Origin: Thiemannella venezuelensis
GTDB taxonomy: Bacteria > Actinomycetota > Actinomycetes > Streptosporangiales > Streptosporangiaceae
Direction: 5' to 3'
Assembly (NCBI RefSeq): GCF_014203605.1
Contig: NZ_JACHJJ010000001.1
Span: forward strand, 62,001 to 126,000
DNA: 64,000 nt
Positions 43,347 through 52,828 of this stretch are shown piece by piece. The notes beneath the pieces are model-generated. The model ran no database searches. It was not told where the DNA came from and worked only from the letters and a program-made list of their open reading frames with translations. Position 1 is the first letter of the stretch; every line of letters begins with the position of its first letter. Made by a program: the position numbers and the translations under genes.

Positions 43347-43782
43347 GGCATTCTGTCTCCCCCCGGACCGTGTACTGCCCGTCCGCCGATGAGTCCATGT
43401 GAAGCGAGGTCTTCGTTGCTTCACTGGTAACACTGAATTTTTCACCACCCGGTCCGGTCATTTTGTAATCGGCGAACCCGCTTAATGCGCCGAGCATTTG
43501 GATGTTGAGCATTCTGGGCTTCGTCTGCCCAGCGATGTCCAAGCCGGTGGCAGCGAAGGTACGTTTGGCCTTGCCGTCGCCGCAAGGTATGTCCTTGCCG
43601 GGGTCGGTGACCTGGACATTCTGGGCACTCACCTCGTCGAGAAGCTTCAGGATGTGGTTCTTGAGGGTCGCACCCGCCTCGGCAGCCGTCGGCTCCTTCT
43701 CACCGCAGCCGACCGCGGCCAGAGCCACCACCAGGAGCGTCGCGCCGAGCCGTACGGGAAGCCTTCGGCTGGAACGGGGCAT
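43333..43782 (-). CDS. Lipoprotein of unknown function
   Basis: A 149-residue secreted lipoprotein. The signal peptide is MPRSSRRLPVRLGATLLVVALAAVGC with lipobox LAAVGC. The mature part has two further cysteines (IPCGDGK and TECLNRS) that could form a disulfide. Related small lipoproteins are common in this group. It lies tail to tail with the large ESX-like gene, overlapping by 14 bp, and is divergent from the WXG100-like gene; a partner or immunity role is speculative. Confidence 0.75.
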   Translation of the reverse strand: MPRSSRRLPVRLGATLLVVALAAVGCGEKEPTAAEAGATLKNHILKLLDEVSAQNVQVTDPGKDIPCGDGKAKRTFAATGLDIAGQTKPRMLNIQMLGALSGFADYKMTGPGGEKFSVTSEATKTSLHMDSSADGQYTVRGETECLNRS

Positions 43783-43874
43783 TGGATATCCTCCAAAGAG
43801 CTGGCCGTCTGAGCGCACCATCTCATATCGTCCGGGAGACCGCGCAAGCCGTTCCAAGGAGAAAGGGGAAGCGT

Positions 43875-44165
43875 TTGGCCCCCGAACCGCAGGATATGGC
43901 CCTCAATCCCCGCAGAGAGGAATTGCTGCGAGCGCTGGCGAAGGTACGCATGCACGCGGCTCGGCTGGAAACGGCCTTGGACCCGGCGCATGCGGCGTTC
44001 ACCGGCAAGGCGGTCTGGGTGGGCCCGGCGGCGCGGGACTTCACCGGGGAGTTGACCGGGCACAGAGCACGGCTGCGGACGCTCACCCAGCGGATCGTCG
44101 AGGAGCTGGAGGACGAGCTGCGGGCCACACCCGAGAAGGCGGCACGGTCCTCGGCCACGTGGTAA
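43875..44165 (+). CDS. WXG100-like small protein
   Basis: A 96-residue all-helical protein. VWVGPAARDFTGELTGHRARLRTLTQRIVEELEDEL forms the second helix of a WXG100-type hairpin, with WVG in the turn where WxG is expected. TTG 43875 is chosen for the strong GGAGAAAGGGGAAG just upstream; ATG 43896 is an alternative. By family, such proteins are exported as dimers by type VII secretion or form heterodimers with larger partners. Confidence 0.7.
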   Translation: MAPEPQDMALNPRREELLRALAKVRMHAARLETALDPAHAAFTGKAVWVGPAARDFTGELTGHRARLRTLTQRIVEELEDELRATPEKAARSSATW

Positions 44166-44275
44166 GGCCCGCCGGACACGCTGCTCACCGTGCCGGGCTC
44201 CTGGGGCGAGCCCGAGGCCGGTGCCCCAGACGGGACCTGCCGGGCGGGACGCGCCGGCGAAGAAGCGGCGGCGGG

Positions 44276-45091
44276 TCATGGCGCCCGCCGTTTCTTGTCT
44301 TGGACGCGGTGGACCGTTGCGATGATCCGGTCGATGGCCGCTTCGGTCTCCAGGGTGACGGGTGCCTCGTCCGGCCAGTACCTCGTGCCCAACCCCCACA
44401 GCGGCTGCGGGACGGCGCCGTTGAGGTCCGGGGTCGTGCCGTCCGGTGGCGGGGTGAGCGCCGTCACGACGTCCGCCTCGGCGCACCACGATCTGCACGC
44501 TCCCCCGAGCGCCTCGCGGGCCCAGCCGATGAAGCGTTCTCCGCGATAGCCCTGATCGGTCCATAGATGCACCATTCGAGGAAAGCGGTCGATTGACCGC
44601 GACAGCAGCACCAGCGCCCCGCCGCGATCCCCGGTGTCGGCAGGGCTGACGCAGGCGCCCGGTACCAGGCCCAGGGTGTCGACCAGCAGGTGGCGTTTGA
44701 CGCCCAGGACCTTCTTGGCGCCGTCGTAGCCGTGCAGGCCGCCGTGTTCGGTGCCACGTACGCTCTGGCTGTCGATGATGGCGTTCGGGGTGGGATCGCG
44801 GCCCTGCCGGGTGCGCTCGCGCTCGCGCAGCACCGCCAGCGCCTGCTCCCGTGGACCGTCGATGTTCCCGTGCCGCCGGTAGTGGTAGACCGTCTGCCAG
44901 GGCGGCGAATCATGCGGCGGAAGCCGCCAGGCGCAGCCAGCCCGCAGCCAGTAGGCGATCGCGTTCACGATCTCCCGGCGCGAGTGCCGCACCGGACGAC
45001 CACCGCGTTTCGGAGGTGGGACCAGCGGTTCCAGCAGTGCCCATTCGGCATCGGTCAGATCGGTCGGGTAGGGGCATCGATGTACGGGCAT
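44276..45091 (-). pseudogene. Truncated IS5-family transposase
   Basis: The first 210 residues match IS5-type DDE transposases: YPTDLTDAEWALLEPLVPPPKRGGRP, WRLPPHDSPPWQTVYHYRRHG, ID-x-QS in AIIDSQSVRG and a later Asp in LWTDQGYRGE. The catalytic Glu region (normally VVERTFGWL) is replaced by an unrelated tail from about residue 212 (PPPDGTTPDLNG...). The element is therefore dead. Its right end lies near 45170, where CAGCTTTTCAGACACCC probably marks the terminal repeat; no left end is seen. Confidence 0.8.
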
Positions 45092-45175
45092 GAGGACCTC
45101 CCGCACCCAGCAGCGCATACCAGCAGGCAGCTGAACAGCGACGCGGACGTCAGCTTTTCAGACACCCTCTGACCT

Positions 45176-45440
45176 GCAGAGACATCGCGAGCCGGTTCCG
45201 GTGGTGATCGTCGGAACCCTCCGGGGGAACACGGTGGCATGAGCTCGCCTCCAGCGGGCTCTCCGGCTGCTGAACCGTGTGGGGGGCCTTCAGCGGCTTT
45301 GCCCTGTCCTCGTCGAGGGAGACAACCCGGTTCCCGGTCTTGGTCTTCGGGGTGTCGACTTCAAGATCCATCCGCGGCACCTGCCTCGTCGAGGTTTTTA
45401 CGCCGATCCGAGGACGTGGTCCATCCGCCTTGATGAACAT
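45176..45440 (-). pseudogene. Remnant of a related AICE integrase and its att-proximal flank
   Basis: On the minus strand VDTPKTKTGNRVVSLDEDRAKPLKAPHTVQ matches residues about 318-347 of the 22.6-kb integrase (IDTPKTRAGHRVVSLDTDTVSLLKAHHSVQ). The catalytic part is deleted; the sequence jumps to the C-terminal EASS codons. The DNA then continues into a flank that resembles the attL-proximal flank of the intact element (GGTTCCGG, a degraded GGGGGAACACGG arm repeat, GAGCTCGCCTCC). It is a dead trace of an earlier, related element. Confidence 0.75.
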
Positions 45441-45449
45441 CCGATGCTG

Positions 45450-46226
45450 TCAGACGTCCCGTAGGCGAAACACCGCGAAGGCCGCCATGAGCAGGGCGGC
45501 TGTGCAAGCGGTCATCAGGCCGAACCCCGTCCAGGGGGCGAGCCGCTCCGGATGGTGGGCAGTGGTGATGACCTGAAGTCCGGCTGAGATCGGCCAGTAG
45601 GTGGTCACCCACTCTCCGACGGCTGCGGGCATGAGCCGGGGTCCGATGATGGGGATGATGAAGTTCACAGCCGTCACCATGGTCGTGGCGGCCATCGTGT
45701 TCCGTAGCAGGCAGCCGAGTGCCACGCCGATGAGACCCACCAGGACCCAGACCAGCCCCATACCGACGACGGCGCGCAGGACACCGGGCTGGTCGAGCGT
45801 TGCAGGCGAAGCGCCGCCCGCTCCGATCATGATCTGGCCGAGGAGAAAAGAGCAGAAGGCGGCGACTTCCCCCGTTACCAAGGCGATCAGACCGAACGTC
45901 CAGACCTTGGCGGCCAGCAACCGTCCCCGCCGCGGGACCACGGTCAGGCTCGTGCGGATCATTCCCGTGGCGTATTCGGATGTCACCACCAGCACGCCGA
46001 GTGCGCCCACGCTGATCTGGGCGAAGAGGAACCCGCCGTACATGCTGATGTACGTGGGGTCGAACGCCGCTCCCACCGCCTGGTGGTTCTCGCTCGCCCT
46101 GCTGGTGGTCAGTGCGCTCGCGCCTACCATGACCGTGACCGTTGCCAGCAGGATGGGCAGGTTGGAGGGGATCGAGCGGAACTTGGTCCACTCCGACCGC
46201 ATCGTGTCCGCGATGGCGGCGCTCAT
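45450..46226 (-). CDS. ABC-2 type exporter permease
   Basis: A 258-residue membrane protein with six hydrophobic spans. MRSEWTKFRSIPSN at the N-terminus and VTSEYATGMIRTSLTVVPRRGRLLAAK in the first cytosolic loop are typical of ABC-2 permeases paired with drug- or bacteriocin-type ATPases. Its ATG overlaps the stop of the ATPase gene, so the two are coupled. The substrate is unknown; export of a drug, lantibiotic or lipid is possible. Confidence 0.88.
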   Translation of the reverse strand: MSAAIADTMRSEWTKFRSIPSNLPILLATVTVMVGASALTTSRASENHQAVGAAFDPTYISMYGGFLFAQISVGALGVLVVTSEYATGMIRTSLTVVPRRGRLLAAKVWTFGLIALVTGEVAAFCSFLLGQIMIGAGGASPATLDQPGVLRAVVGMGLVWVLVGLIGVALGCLLRNTMAATTMVTAVNFIIPIIGPRLMPAAVGEWVTTYWPISAGLQVITTAHHPERLAPWTGFGLMTACTAALLMAAFAVFRLRDV

Positions 46227-47122
46227 GCCGCGCCCGCCTGGAACTCGACGCTGTCGCGGGTCAGGCCCATGTAGGCCTGCTCCAGTGAGCGTTGTGGTGT
46301 CAGCTCCGTCAGCACGACGCCGACGTCCAGCGCGATCTTTCCGATCTGCCGGGTGTCCAGCCCGGTGACGATGAATGAGCCGTCGGTCCCCTGCTGGATG
46401 GAGCCGCCTGCCTCGACCAGACGGGGAACGAGCCGGTCCTGGTCGTCTGCCCGCACCAGCACATTGGAGCCCTGCCGGAGGAACTCGCCGATGCCGATGT
46501 CCGCGATCAGCTTCCCCTTGCCGATGATGACGAGGTGGTCGGCGGTTTGCGCCATCTCGCTCATCAGGTGACTGGAGACCAGGAGAGTGCGGTTCTCGCC
46601 GGCCAGCCCGCGCATCAGCTCGCGGATCCACTTGATACCTTCGGGGTCCAGGCCGTTGACCGGTTCGTCGAACAGCAGGACCTGCGGGTCGCCGAGGAGC
46701 GCCGCCGCGATCCCGAGCCGCTGGCCCATCCCCAACGAGAAGCTGCCGGCCCGCTTGTGCGCCACGGACTCCAACCCGACCAGTTCCAGTACCTCGTCCA
46801 CCCGCCTGCCCGGGATACCGTTGGTCTGGGCGAGGCAGAGCAGATGGTTGCGCGCTGTGCGCCTGTCGTGCACCGCATGGGCATTGAGTAACGCGCCCAC
46901 TTCACGCATGGGCCGGGTCATGCCCACGTAGTCGCGGCCGTTGATCGTCACGCTTCCGGAGTTCGGTTTGTCGAGGCCGAGGACCATTCTCATGGTCGTC
47001 GACTTGCCTGCTCCGTTCGGGCCGAGGAATCCGGTGACCCGGCCAGGCTCAACGGTGAACGTCAAGCCGTCCACGGCGGTTCTGTCACCGAAACGCTTCG
47101 TCAGCCTGTCTATCCGAATCAT
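46223..47122 (-). CDS. ABC transporter ATPase
   Basis: A 299-residue nucleotide-binding subunit. Walker A is GPNGAGKST, the signature is FSLGMGQRLGIA (a variant of LSGGQ), Walker B is VLLFDEPVNGLDP and the switch His is in VSSHLMSEM. The architecture is of the CcmA/DrrA type with a C-terminal regulatory extension. ATG 47122 follows CGAGAGG. Together with the permease at 45450 it makes a complete exporter inside the att-flanked region. Confidence 0.92.
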   Translation of the reverse strand: MIRIDRLTKRFGDRTAVDGLTFTVEPGRVTGFLGPNGAGKSTTMRMVLGLDKPNSGSVTINGRDYVGMTRPMREVGALLNAHAVHDRRTARNHLLCLAQTNGIPGRRVDEVLELVGLESVAHKRAGSFSLGMGQRLGIAAALLGDPQVLLFDEPVNGLDPEGIKWIRELMRGLAGENRTLLVSSHLMSEMAQTADHLVIIGKGKLIADIGIGEFLRQGSNVLVRADDQDRLVPRLVEAGGSIQQGTDGSFIVTGLDTRQIGKIALDVGVVLTELTPQRSLEQAYMGLTRDSVEFQAGAA

Positions 47123-47354
47123 GCCGAGTGCCTCTCGTGCATACTTATCGATCAAGAATGTTGATCCGTACACTGGCATATCGAGAGCAATGGGCATAGT
47201 CCTTAGGCGTTGTCTTTCCGGTCTCCGGGCCTTCGCCGTGACCGGCCGGCGCGGGATATCTGCAGGGCGCTCTCTGCCGTGCGGGGTGCGGGGGGAGAGC
47301 CGTCGCCCCGGTGCAAGGACTGCTGGAAGGTCCCGTCCGTCCGGAACGCAGTCC

Positions 47355-47414
47355 TTTTGAAAAACCGATGGGGCCGGTGACGGTCCTCCTGGGCTCGAAT
47401 CCCACGCCCTTCGC
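47355..47414. repeat. Third, decayed copy of the tRNA-Ser att site
   Basis: TTTTGAAAAACCGATGGGGCC and CTCGAATCCCACG match attR with a one-base insertion and several substitutions. The variable-arm sequence is the attR version. About 80 bp beyond it (CACGCGAAACGG, TTGATCGTTTCCGGGG) also match the flank of attR at 41100-41176. No gene is seen in 47123-47624. Confidence 0.8.
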
Positions 47415-47624
47415 CGATCACGCGAAACGGCTCCTGGCCGGGAATTCCGACCGATTGGGGCGCTATTGATCGTTTCCGGGGTGCGCAGTCGTGTGCAGTC
47501 GTACGCCGTCGTGAGCGGTTCTGATCCGGTGTTCACGGAATATGCGCGAAATGATGCTGGTCGCGTTTCCCCGGGCGGCCATCCCCGGGAGGTGTTTTGA
47601 GACCTTGTCGGGCAAGAGGCGGGT

Positions 47625-48146
47625 TCAAACAGCGAGGTTCTTGGCCAGAACGACGCTGTCGTAGTTGGTGACGTCCCACCTCCACGTCCCGATCGATGCG
47701 TAGCCGCGGCGGCTGTACCAGGCGAGGAGATCGGTGGCCTGCGAGGAAGTGTCGATCACCACCCTCGACGCGCCCAGAGCGGCGATGCGCGTCTCAGCCA
47801 AGGTCAGGAGACGGTGTCCCAGGCCTGTTCCCCGTCGGGCCGGGTCCACTGCGAGTTGCCAGAAGGATCCCGCGTCGGCGGATGACGGATATCCGGGTGG
47901 AGTGCCGTACGCCCCTGTCACCGTGACGCTTCCGATGATCGTCTCCTGCTCCAGGGCGATCCAGCACTCACCTCTGTCCAGGCGGCTCAGTGTGTCCTCA
48001 GGAGACTGGTACGAGGCGAAGAAGACGAGCCCGGCGGCCGCGTGATCCGCATACGCGCGGTGCAGGAGCGTGGTGAGCTCTTCCGCCGAGTCACTGCCGG
48101 CGAAGCGCCGCATGATGATCGATTCCACAGGACCATGGTGTCCCAC
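47625..48146 (-). CDS. GNAT-family acetyltransferase
   Basis: A 173-residue acetyltransferase. AVDPARRGTGLGHRLLTLAETRIAALGA is the acetyl-CoA-binding motif A, and WYSRRGYASIGTWRW is motif B. GTG 48146 follows a strong GGGAAGGGGGG ribosome-binding site. The substrate is unknown; candidates are small amines or protein N-termini. It is the first chromosomal gene after the third att copy and is divergent from the LysR gene. Confidence 0.86.
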   Translation of the reverse strand: MGHHGPVESIIMRRFAGSDSAEELTTLLHRAYADHAAAGLVFFASYQSPEDTLSRLDRGECWIALEQETIIGSVTVTGAYGTPPGYPSSADAGSFWQLAVDPARRGTGLGHRLLTLAETRIAALGASRVVIDTSSQATDLLAWYSRRGYASIGTWRWDVTNYDSVVLAKNLAV

Positions 48147-48427
48147 GCCCCCCCTTCCCGAAGATCATCGTGATGGGCCGGCCTCCGGTGAACGACCGTC
48201 ACATCGGAAAGAGCGAAGAGACCCCGGTGACACCCTGGGTCCCTTCGCGTCTCCGTTCGCTCACGCCACCGGTGCAGCCTCGACTCGCCGGTCGTCCCCA
48301 CCCGGATCGAGACGGTGGGGTCCTCCGAACCGTCCGCTTTCCAGTGGATGCTTGAAGCGCACCAGCCGCGCTGGGAGTGATCGGACAACCGGTTCCCGGC
48401 GAGCCGCAACGATCGGTTGTGCACGCC

Positions 48428-48439
48428 TAGGGTGAACCG
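48428..48439 (+). promoter_or_regulatory. Candidate leaderless promoter of the LysR gene
   Basis: TAGGGT (48428-48433) is followed by 6 nt and GTG 48440. Confidence 0.45.
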
Positions 48440-49411
48440 GTGGACACCGAGGCATTGCGATCGTTCGTCCGGGCGGCCGAGGTCGGACGGCTGCGGCATG
48501 CGGCCGATGAGCTGGGCGTGACGCAGCAGGCGGTCTCCAAGCGGATCGCCGCCCTGGAGCGCGAGCTGGGAGTCCGTCTGTTCACACGTACCGCCCGAGG
48601 GGTTGAGCTGACGCTCGACGGTCAGGCGTTTCTCCCCCACGCGCGGAGCATCGTCGCGGGTGTCGAGCGCGCCGTCACCGCGGTCAGGCCGGGCTCCCGG
48701 GCCCTTCGGATCGACGTCCTCGGTCTGCGGAGCGCGCAGGCCGTCGTCCTGCACGACTACTGGCGGTCGCGTCCCGGAACCGACCTCGACGTGGTGACCC
48801 TCCGGGTCGACGACCCGAGCGTGGTGGTCGCCGCCGTCGAAGCAGGCGATGTCGACGCCTCGTTCCGTTCCGTCACCGACCCGGCCGTGCTTCCGCCCGA
48901 CGTGCAGATGGTCCACGCGTTCGACTCCCCGCTGGAACTTCTCGTCGGCCCGGGGCATCCGCTCGCCTCCGCGCGGAGACTGACGCCGCCGCAGCTGCGC
49001 AAGCACCGGATATGGGTGCCGGGTATCGCGCCCCGAAGCGAGTGGGCGGAGTTCTACGATCAGCTCGCCACCGACTTCGACCTGCGCATCGACGCGGCAG
49101 GCCCGCACTTCGGAGACCAGGTACTTCTGGACACCCTCGCGGACTCCGCGGACGTGGCCACCCTCGTCGGGGCGCGCGACCGGTACGTCTGGCCGGCGGA
49201 CCACGACCTACGCCGCATCCCCATCGTGAATCCGACCCTCGCGTACCCGCTCTCGCTCATCCTTCCCAGCAGGAATCCGCATCCGGGACTCCGTGGCGTC
49301 ATCACCCACCTCGGAAGCCTGCCGAGGCTCCCCGGGGCGGTCTGGCTCCCGTCCTGGGCGACGACGCCGCGGCGCGGCGACACCGCGAATGCCCGCACGG
49401 CCCACCCCTGA
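48440..49411 (+). CDS. LysR-family regulator
   Basis: A 323-residue protein. The N-terminal winged helix is standard (TEALRSFVRAAEVGRLRHAADELGVTQQAVSKRIAALERELGVRLFTRT). The C-terminal periplasmic-binding-like effector domain runs from about 90. A 15-residue Arg/Thr/Ala tail is unusual. It precedes the O-acetyltransferase gene by 90 bp on the same strand, which may be its target. Confidence 0.92.
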   Translation: MDTEALRSFVRAAEVGRLRHAADELGVTQQAVSKRIAALERELGVRLFTRTARGVELTLDGQAFLPHARSIVAGVERAVTAVRPGSRALRIDVLGLRSAQAVVLHDYWRSRPGTDLDVVTLRVDDPSVVVAAVEAGDVDASFRSVTDPAVLPPDVQMVHAFDSPLELLVGPGHPLASARRLTPPQLRKHRIWVPGIAPRSEWAEFYDQLATDFDLRIDAAGPHFGDQVLLDTLADSADVATLVGARDRYVWPADHDLRRIPIVNPTLAYPLSLILPSRNPHPGLRGVITHLGSLPRLPGAVWLPSWATTPRRGDTANARTAHP

Positions 49412-49501
49412 CGAAGGCGGCCCGGGTGGCCGCTGACAGCAGCCCCCACCGGCGTCCGGCGAGTCTTACCCGGTCACCGCTCCACCAGAAAGGACCGTGG
49501 C

Positions 49502-50044
49502 ATGTCCGACGACCGTCTCATACGCATCCACAGCGCCGAGTTCCAGGCCATGGCCGACAGGGTCCTGCGGGTCACCGAGCTCACCTCGCGCCTGAACGTC
49601 CTGCCCTTCGAGGACGGATCAGGCAGGGCGGAACTGTTCGAACGGATCCTCGGCAAGCCGCTGCCGGCGGGAGTCACGATCTATCCGCCCTTCTACACGG
49701 ACCACGGCCTTCGCCTGGACCTCGCGGAGCGCGTGTTCATCAACCAGAACTGCACGTTCCTGGACTACGCCGGCATCCGGCTCGGCGATCGTGTGATGGT
49801 CGGGCCGAAGGCCGCGTTCATCACCGTCGGTCACCCGGTCGATCCCGAGGAGCGGCGGGAGTGGCTGAGCGGTGCACCCATCGACGTGGCGGAGAACGTG
49901 TGGATCGGCGCCGGTGCCACGATCCTGCCCGGCGTCAGCATCGGCCGTGATGCCGTGGTCGCCGCCGGCGCCGTCGTGGCCGACGACGTTCCGCCGGCGA
50001 GCCTGGTGACCGGTGGCAAGGCGACCGTGCGCCGACGGTGGTGA
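49502..50044 (+). CDS. Maltose/galactoside-type O-acetyltransferase
   Basis: A 180-residue left-handed beta-helix enzyme. The hexapeptide repeat region spans about 70-165 (VFINQNCTFLDYAGIRLGDRVMVGP, VWIGAGATILPGVSIGRDAVVAAGAVV). The catalytic His is in FITVGHPVD, as in LacA and Maa. The length is normal. GAAAGGACC precedes ATG 49502. By family it acetylates a sugar hydroxyl using acetyl-CoA. It follows the LysR gene. Confidence 0.9.
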   Translation: MSDDRLIRIHSAEFQAMADRVLRVTELTSRLNVLPFEDGSGRAELFERILGKPLPAGVTIYPPFYTDHGLRLDLAERVFINQNCTFLDYAGIRLGDRVMVGPKAAFITVGHPVDPEERREWLSGAPIDVAENVWIGAGATILPGVSIGRDAVVAAGAVVADDVPPASLVTGGKATVRRRW

Positions 50045-50163
50045 CGGCATCTCCGGGCCGCGGAGAGCGCCCGAGGCCCTCTCGCCGTGACCCGCCGGCT
50101 CACGCGGCCGGCGCATCCGCGATCCTCGACGCCGGCGTCCGCTCGATACGTCGTGATCGTACG

Positions 50164-50883
50164 ATGAAGTCGGTTTTCTCGCCTTTGCGACGTCATCGTG
50201 CTGCCGCCCTCCACCAGGCAGCGGTCGAAGGCGGGCTGGCGGCGACGCCCATCCTGGACTGGGGACATCCCCGGGTGTCGAGGTTGGTGAGCGATGCCCG
50301 GCGTGAGAACACCGGGACGGACCGGGGTTTTCTGATCGCAGCCCACCGGCTCATCGCCGCACGGGTACGTCCGGTATATGCCATGAACGACACGCAACCG
50401 GTCTCCAGGACGCTTCTCCTGGAGCGTGGATCATGCAGCCAGCGGCTGGCGGTGCTGGAAGCGGTGGGGCGGGCCGGCGGGATCGCCGGCCGGGTCAGAG
50501 GGCTGCTGGTGGACGGGCGTTTCTGGCATTCGCGATTTCCCCGGCTGCGGGCGTTGGTCCCGCATCAGGTGGTGCTCGCCTGGCCGGAGTTCATGCTCGG
50601 CGGCCAGTGGGTGGCCGTCTCCGAGCTCTACGGTGATCTGGGCACGTTGCAGGAGGGAGGCGGGTTCACCAACACCGGCGGTGAGACGCTCTTCGACGCG
50701 GTGGCCCGCACCGCCGTGGACTGGGACGGTACGACCTGCTCGTCATGTGACCTGTCCGGCCACGTCCTGACCGATCTGGGGTATTTCAGCTCCCGTGATG
50801 CCTTGTTCCAGGCGCATGGCCAGACGCTGTGCCTGCCGGTTCGCATCATCGCGGACCCCATCATGGCTCGCCGGGCGGCGTGA
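50164..50883 (+). CDS. Transglutaminase-like protein
   Basis: A 239-residue protein from ATG 50164 (MKSVFSPLRRHRAAAL). LERGSCSQRLAVLEAVGRAGGIAGRVRGLLVDGRFWHSRF carries the transglutaminase-like core with catalytic Cys and a following His. Two extra cysteines lie in TTCSSCDLSG. By family it could be a cysteine protease or amidase, or a precursor-processing enzyme; nothing nearby identifies a substrate. Confidence 0.7.
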   Translation: MKSVFSPLRRHRAAALHQAAVEGGLAATPILDWGHPRVSRLVSDARRENTGTDRGFLIAAHRLIAARVRPVYAMNDTQPVSRTLLLERGSCSQRLAVLEAVGRAGGIAGRVRGLLVDGRFWHSRFPRLRALVPHQVVLAWPEFMLGGQWVAVSELYGDLGTLQEGGGFTNTGGETLFDAVARTAVDWDGTTCSSCDLSGHVLTDLGYFSSRDALFQAHGQTLCLPVRIIADPIMARRAA

Positions 50884-51121
50884 GTCCTGCCGGCGCCGCG
50901 CGGAATCCGGAACGGCCGTTCGTCCGTGAACGCCGGGCCCGTCGGGACGCTCCCGCAGGATGGTCACCGGCGACCGCCGGGACACGCGGTGCCCGCGCTC
51001 GATCACGGACCACGGATTTTTTCGGCGTACTGTGTCGATCCGGCGGGAGGCCGTTCGTGTAGGTGGTGAGAGGCCGGGAACGCCGGCCGCGACATCCGAC
51101 TCATCAGGGAGACCAGGGACG

Positions 51122-51484
51122 ATGAAGCACTACCTGCTCAGCATCCAGCAGCCCGACGGCGGCGCCGCCGCCCCCGAGGTCCTGGAGCCGATCATGCGGG
51201 AAGTGAACGCATTCAACGACGAACTGCGGGCCGCGGGCGCGTGGGTCTTCGCCGGCGGGCTGCACGACCCCGGCACGGCCACCGTGGTGCGGGTCCGCGA
51301 CGAGGAGGTGCTCATCACCGACGGCCCGTACACCGAGGGCAAGGAGCACGTCGGCGGCATATCCATCGTCGCGGCGCCCGATCTGGACGCCGCGCTGGAG
51401 TGGGGACGCAAACTCGCCCGGGCGACCACGCTCCCGGTGGAGGTGCGCCCGTTCCAGGGCGAACCGGGTGATCACCTGGCGTAG
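51122..51484 (+). CDS. YCII/DGPF-domain protein
   Basis: A 120-residue ferredoxin-like-fold protein. It reads [13 protein letters not shown] and [29 protein letters not shown], with the DGPF-type motif (here DGPY). Such proteins are encoded beside ECF42 sigma factors and are thought to be their regulated partners. The stop is 7 bp before the sigma factor ATG at 51492, so the genes are cotranscribed. Confidence 0.9.
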   Translation: MKHYLLSIQQPDGGAAAPEVLEPIMREVNAFNDELRAAGAWVFAGGLHDPGTATVVRVRDEEVLITDGPYTEGKEHVGGISIVAAPDLDAALEWGRKLARATTLPVEVRPFQGEPGDHLA

Positions 51485-51491
51485 GGGTCGC

Positions 51492-52727
51492 ATGTACCTG
51501 TCCACCGCGGAGATCGAGCGGGTCTTCCGCGAGGAGTACGGCCGAGCCGTCGCCGTCCTGGTCCGCCGCTTCGGTGACATCGACGCCGCCGAGGAGGCGG
51601 TCCAGGAGGCGTTCGCCGCGGCGCTGCGGCGCTGGCCGTCCGAAGGCCTGCCGCCCAGCCCGGCGGGCTGGATCATCACCGCGGCCGTCAACCGGGCCGT
51701 AGACCGCCATCGGCGGGAGTCCTCGCGGGAGCACCGATACGCGCAGGCCGTCCTGCTGAACACCCGCGACGAACCGGCCGAGGAGGGGCCCGTGCGCGAC
51801 GACCGGTTACGCCTGCTGTTCACCTGCTGCCATCCGGCGCTGGCTCCCGCCGCCCAGGTCGCGCTGACGCTGCGGTTGCTGGGCGGGCTCACCACGGCGC
51901 AGATAGCGCGTGCGTTCCTGGTGCCCGAGCCGACGATGGCCCAGCGGCTGGTCCGGACCAAGAACAAGATCCGCGACGCCCGGATCCCCTACCGGGTCCC
52001 GCGCGAGGCCGATCTGCCGGACCGCCTGCGCGCGGTGCTGGCCGTGGTCTACCTGATCTTCACAGAGGGCCATACGGCCGGCTCGGGCGAGCGGCTGGGC
52101 CGCGACGACCTGTGCGCCGAGGCGATCCGCCTGGCACGTCTGCTGGCCGAGCTCATGCCCGACGAGCCGGAGGTCCTGGGGTTGCTGGCGCTCCTGCTGC
52201 TCACCGAGTCCCGGCGGGTCGCCCGTACCGGCCCGGACGGCGGGCTGGTCCTCCTGGCCGACCAGGACCGCACCCGCTGGGACCACGACCTGATCGCCGA
52301 GGGCCAGGAGCTGGTGCGGGCGTGCCTGCGGCGCGGCCGCCCCGGCCCGTACCAGGTCCAGGCGGCGATCAACGCCGTGCACAGCGACGCGCCGGACGCC
52401 GCCGGCACCGACTGGCGGCAGATCCTGCGGCTGTACGACCTGCTCCTGACCCTGGACCCGAGTCCGGTCGTGGCGCTCAACCGCGCCGTCGCCGTCGCCG
52501 AGGTCGACGGGCCGCAGGCGGCGCTTCCCCTGGTCGACGCCCTGGCACGGAACCGGTCGCTGAACCGCTACCACCTGTACCACGCCGTCCGCGCCGACCT
52601 GCTGCGCCGCCTGGGCCGCGGAGCCGAGGCCGCGCGGGCCTACGAGGCGGCGATGGCCCGCACGCAGAACGCGGCCGAGCGCGCCTTCCTGCGGAGCCGC
52701 CGCCAGGAGCTGGACCCCGACCTGTGA
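51492..52727 (+). CDS. ECF42-type sigma factor
   Basis: A 411-residue sigma factor. Region 2 is [42 protein letters not shown]; region 4 is [35 protein letters not shown] 200-residue C-terminal extension of TPR-like helices (DUF6596) replaces an anti-sigma factor and is characteristic of group ECF42. Pairing with an adjacent YCII/DGPF gene is the family's conserved context. ATG 51492 is used; GTG 51468 would overlap the YCII gene. Confidence 0.92.
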   Translation: MYLSTAEIERVFREEYGRAVAVLVRRFGDIDAAEEAVQEAFAAALRRWPSEGLPPSPAGWIITAAVNRAVDRHRRESSREHRYAQAVLLNTRDEPAEEGPVRDDRLRLLFTCCHPALAPAAQVALTLRLLGGLTTAQIARAFLVPEPTMAQRLVRTKNKIRDARIPYRVPREADLPDRLRAVLAVVYLIFTEGHTAGSGERLGRDDLCAEAIRLARLLAELMPDEPEVLGLLALLLLTESRRVARTGPDGGLVLLADQDRTRWDHDLIAEGQELVRACLRRGRPGPYQVQAAINAVHSDAPDAAGTDWRQILRLYDLLLTLDPSPVVALNRAVAVAEVDGPQAALPLVDALARNRSLNRYHLYHAVRADLLRRLGRGAEAARAYEAAMARTQNAAERAFLRSRRQELDPDL

Positions 52728-52828
52728 CTGCTGATCACCGAACGCGATGCGCTCCGCCGGGAGCAGGCGGACCTCCGGCCCAGGAGGTAGAGCCTGGCCG
52801 CCCCGCCTGCCGTCGACGGGCGGGCGCG

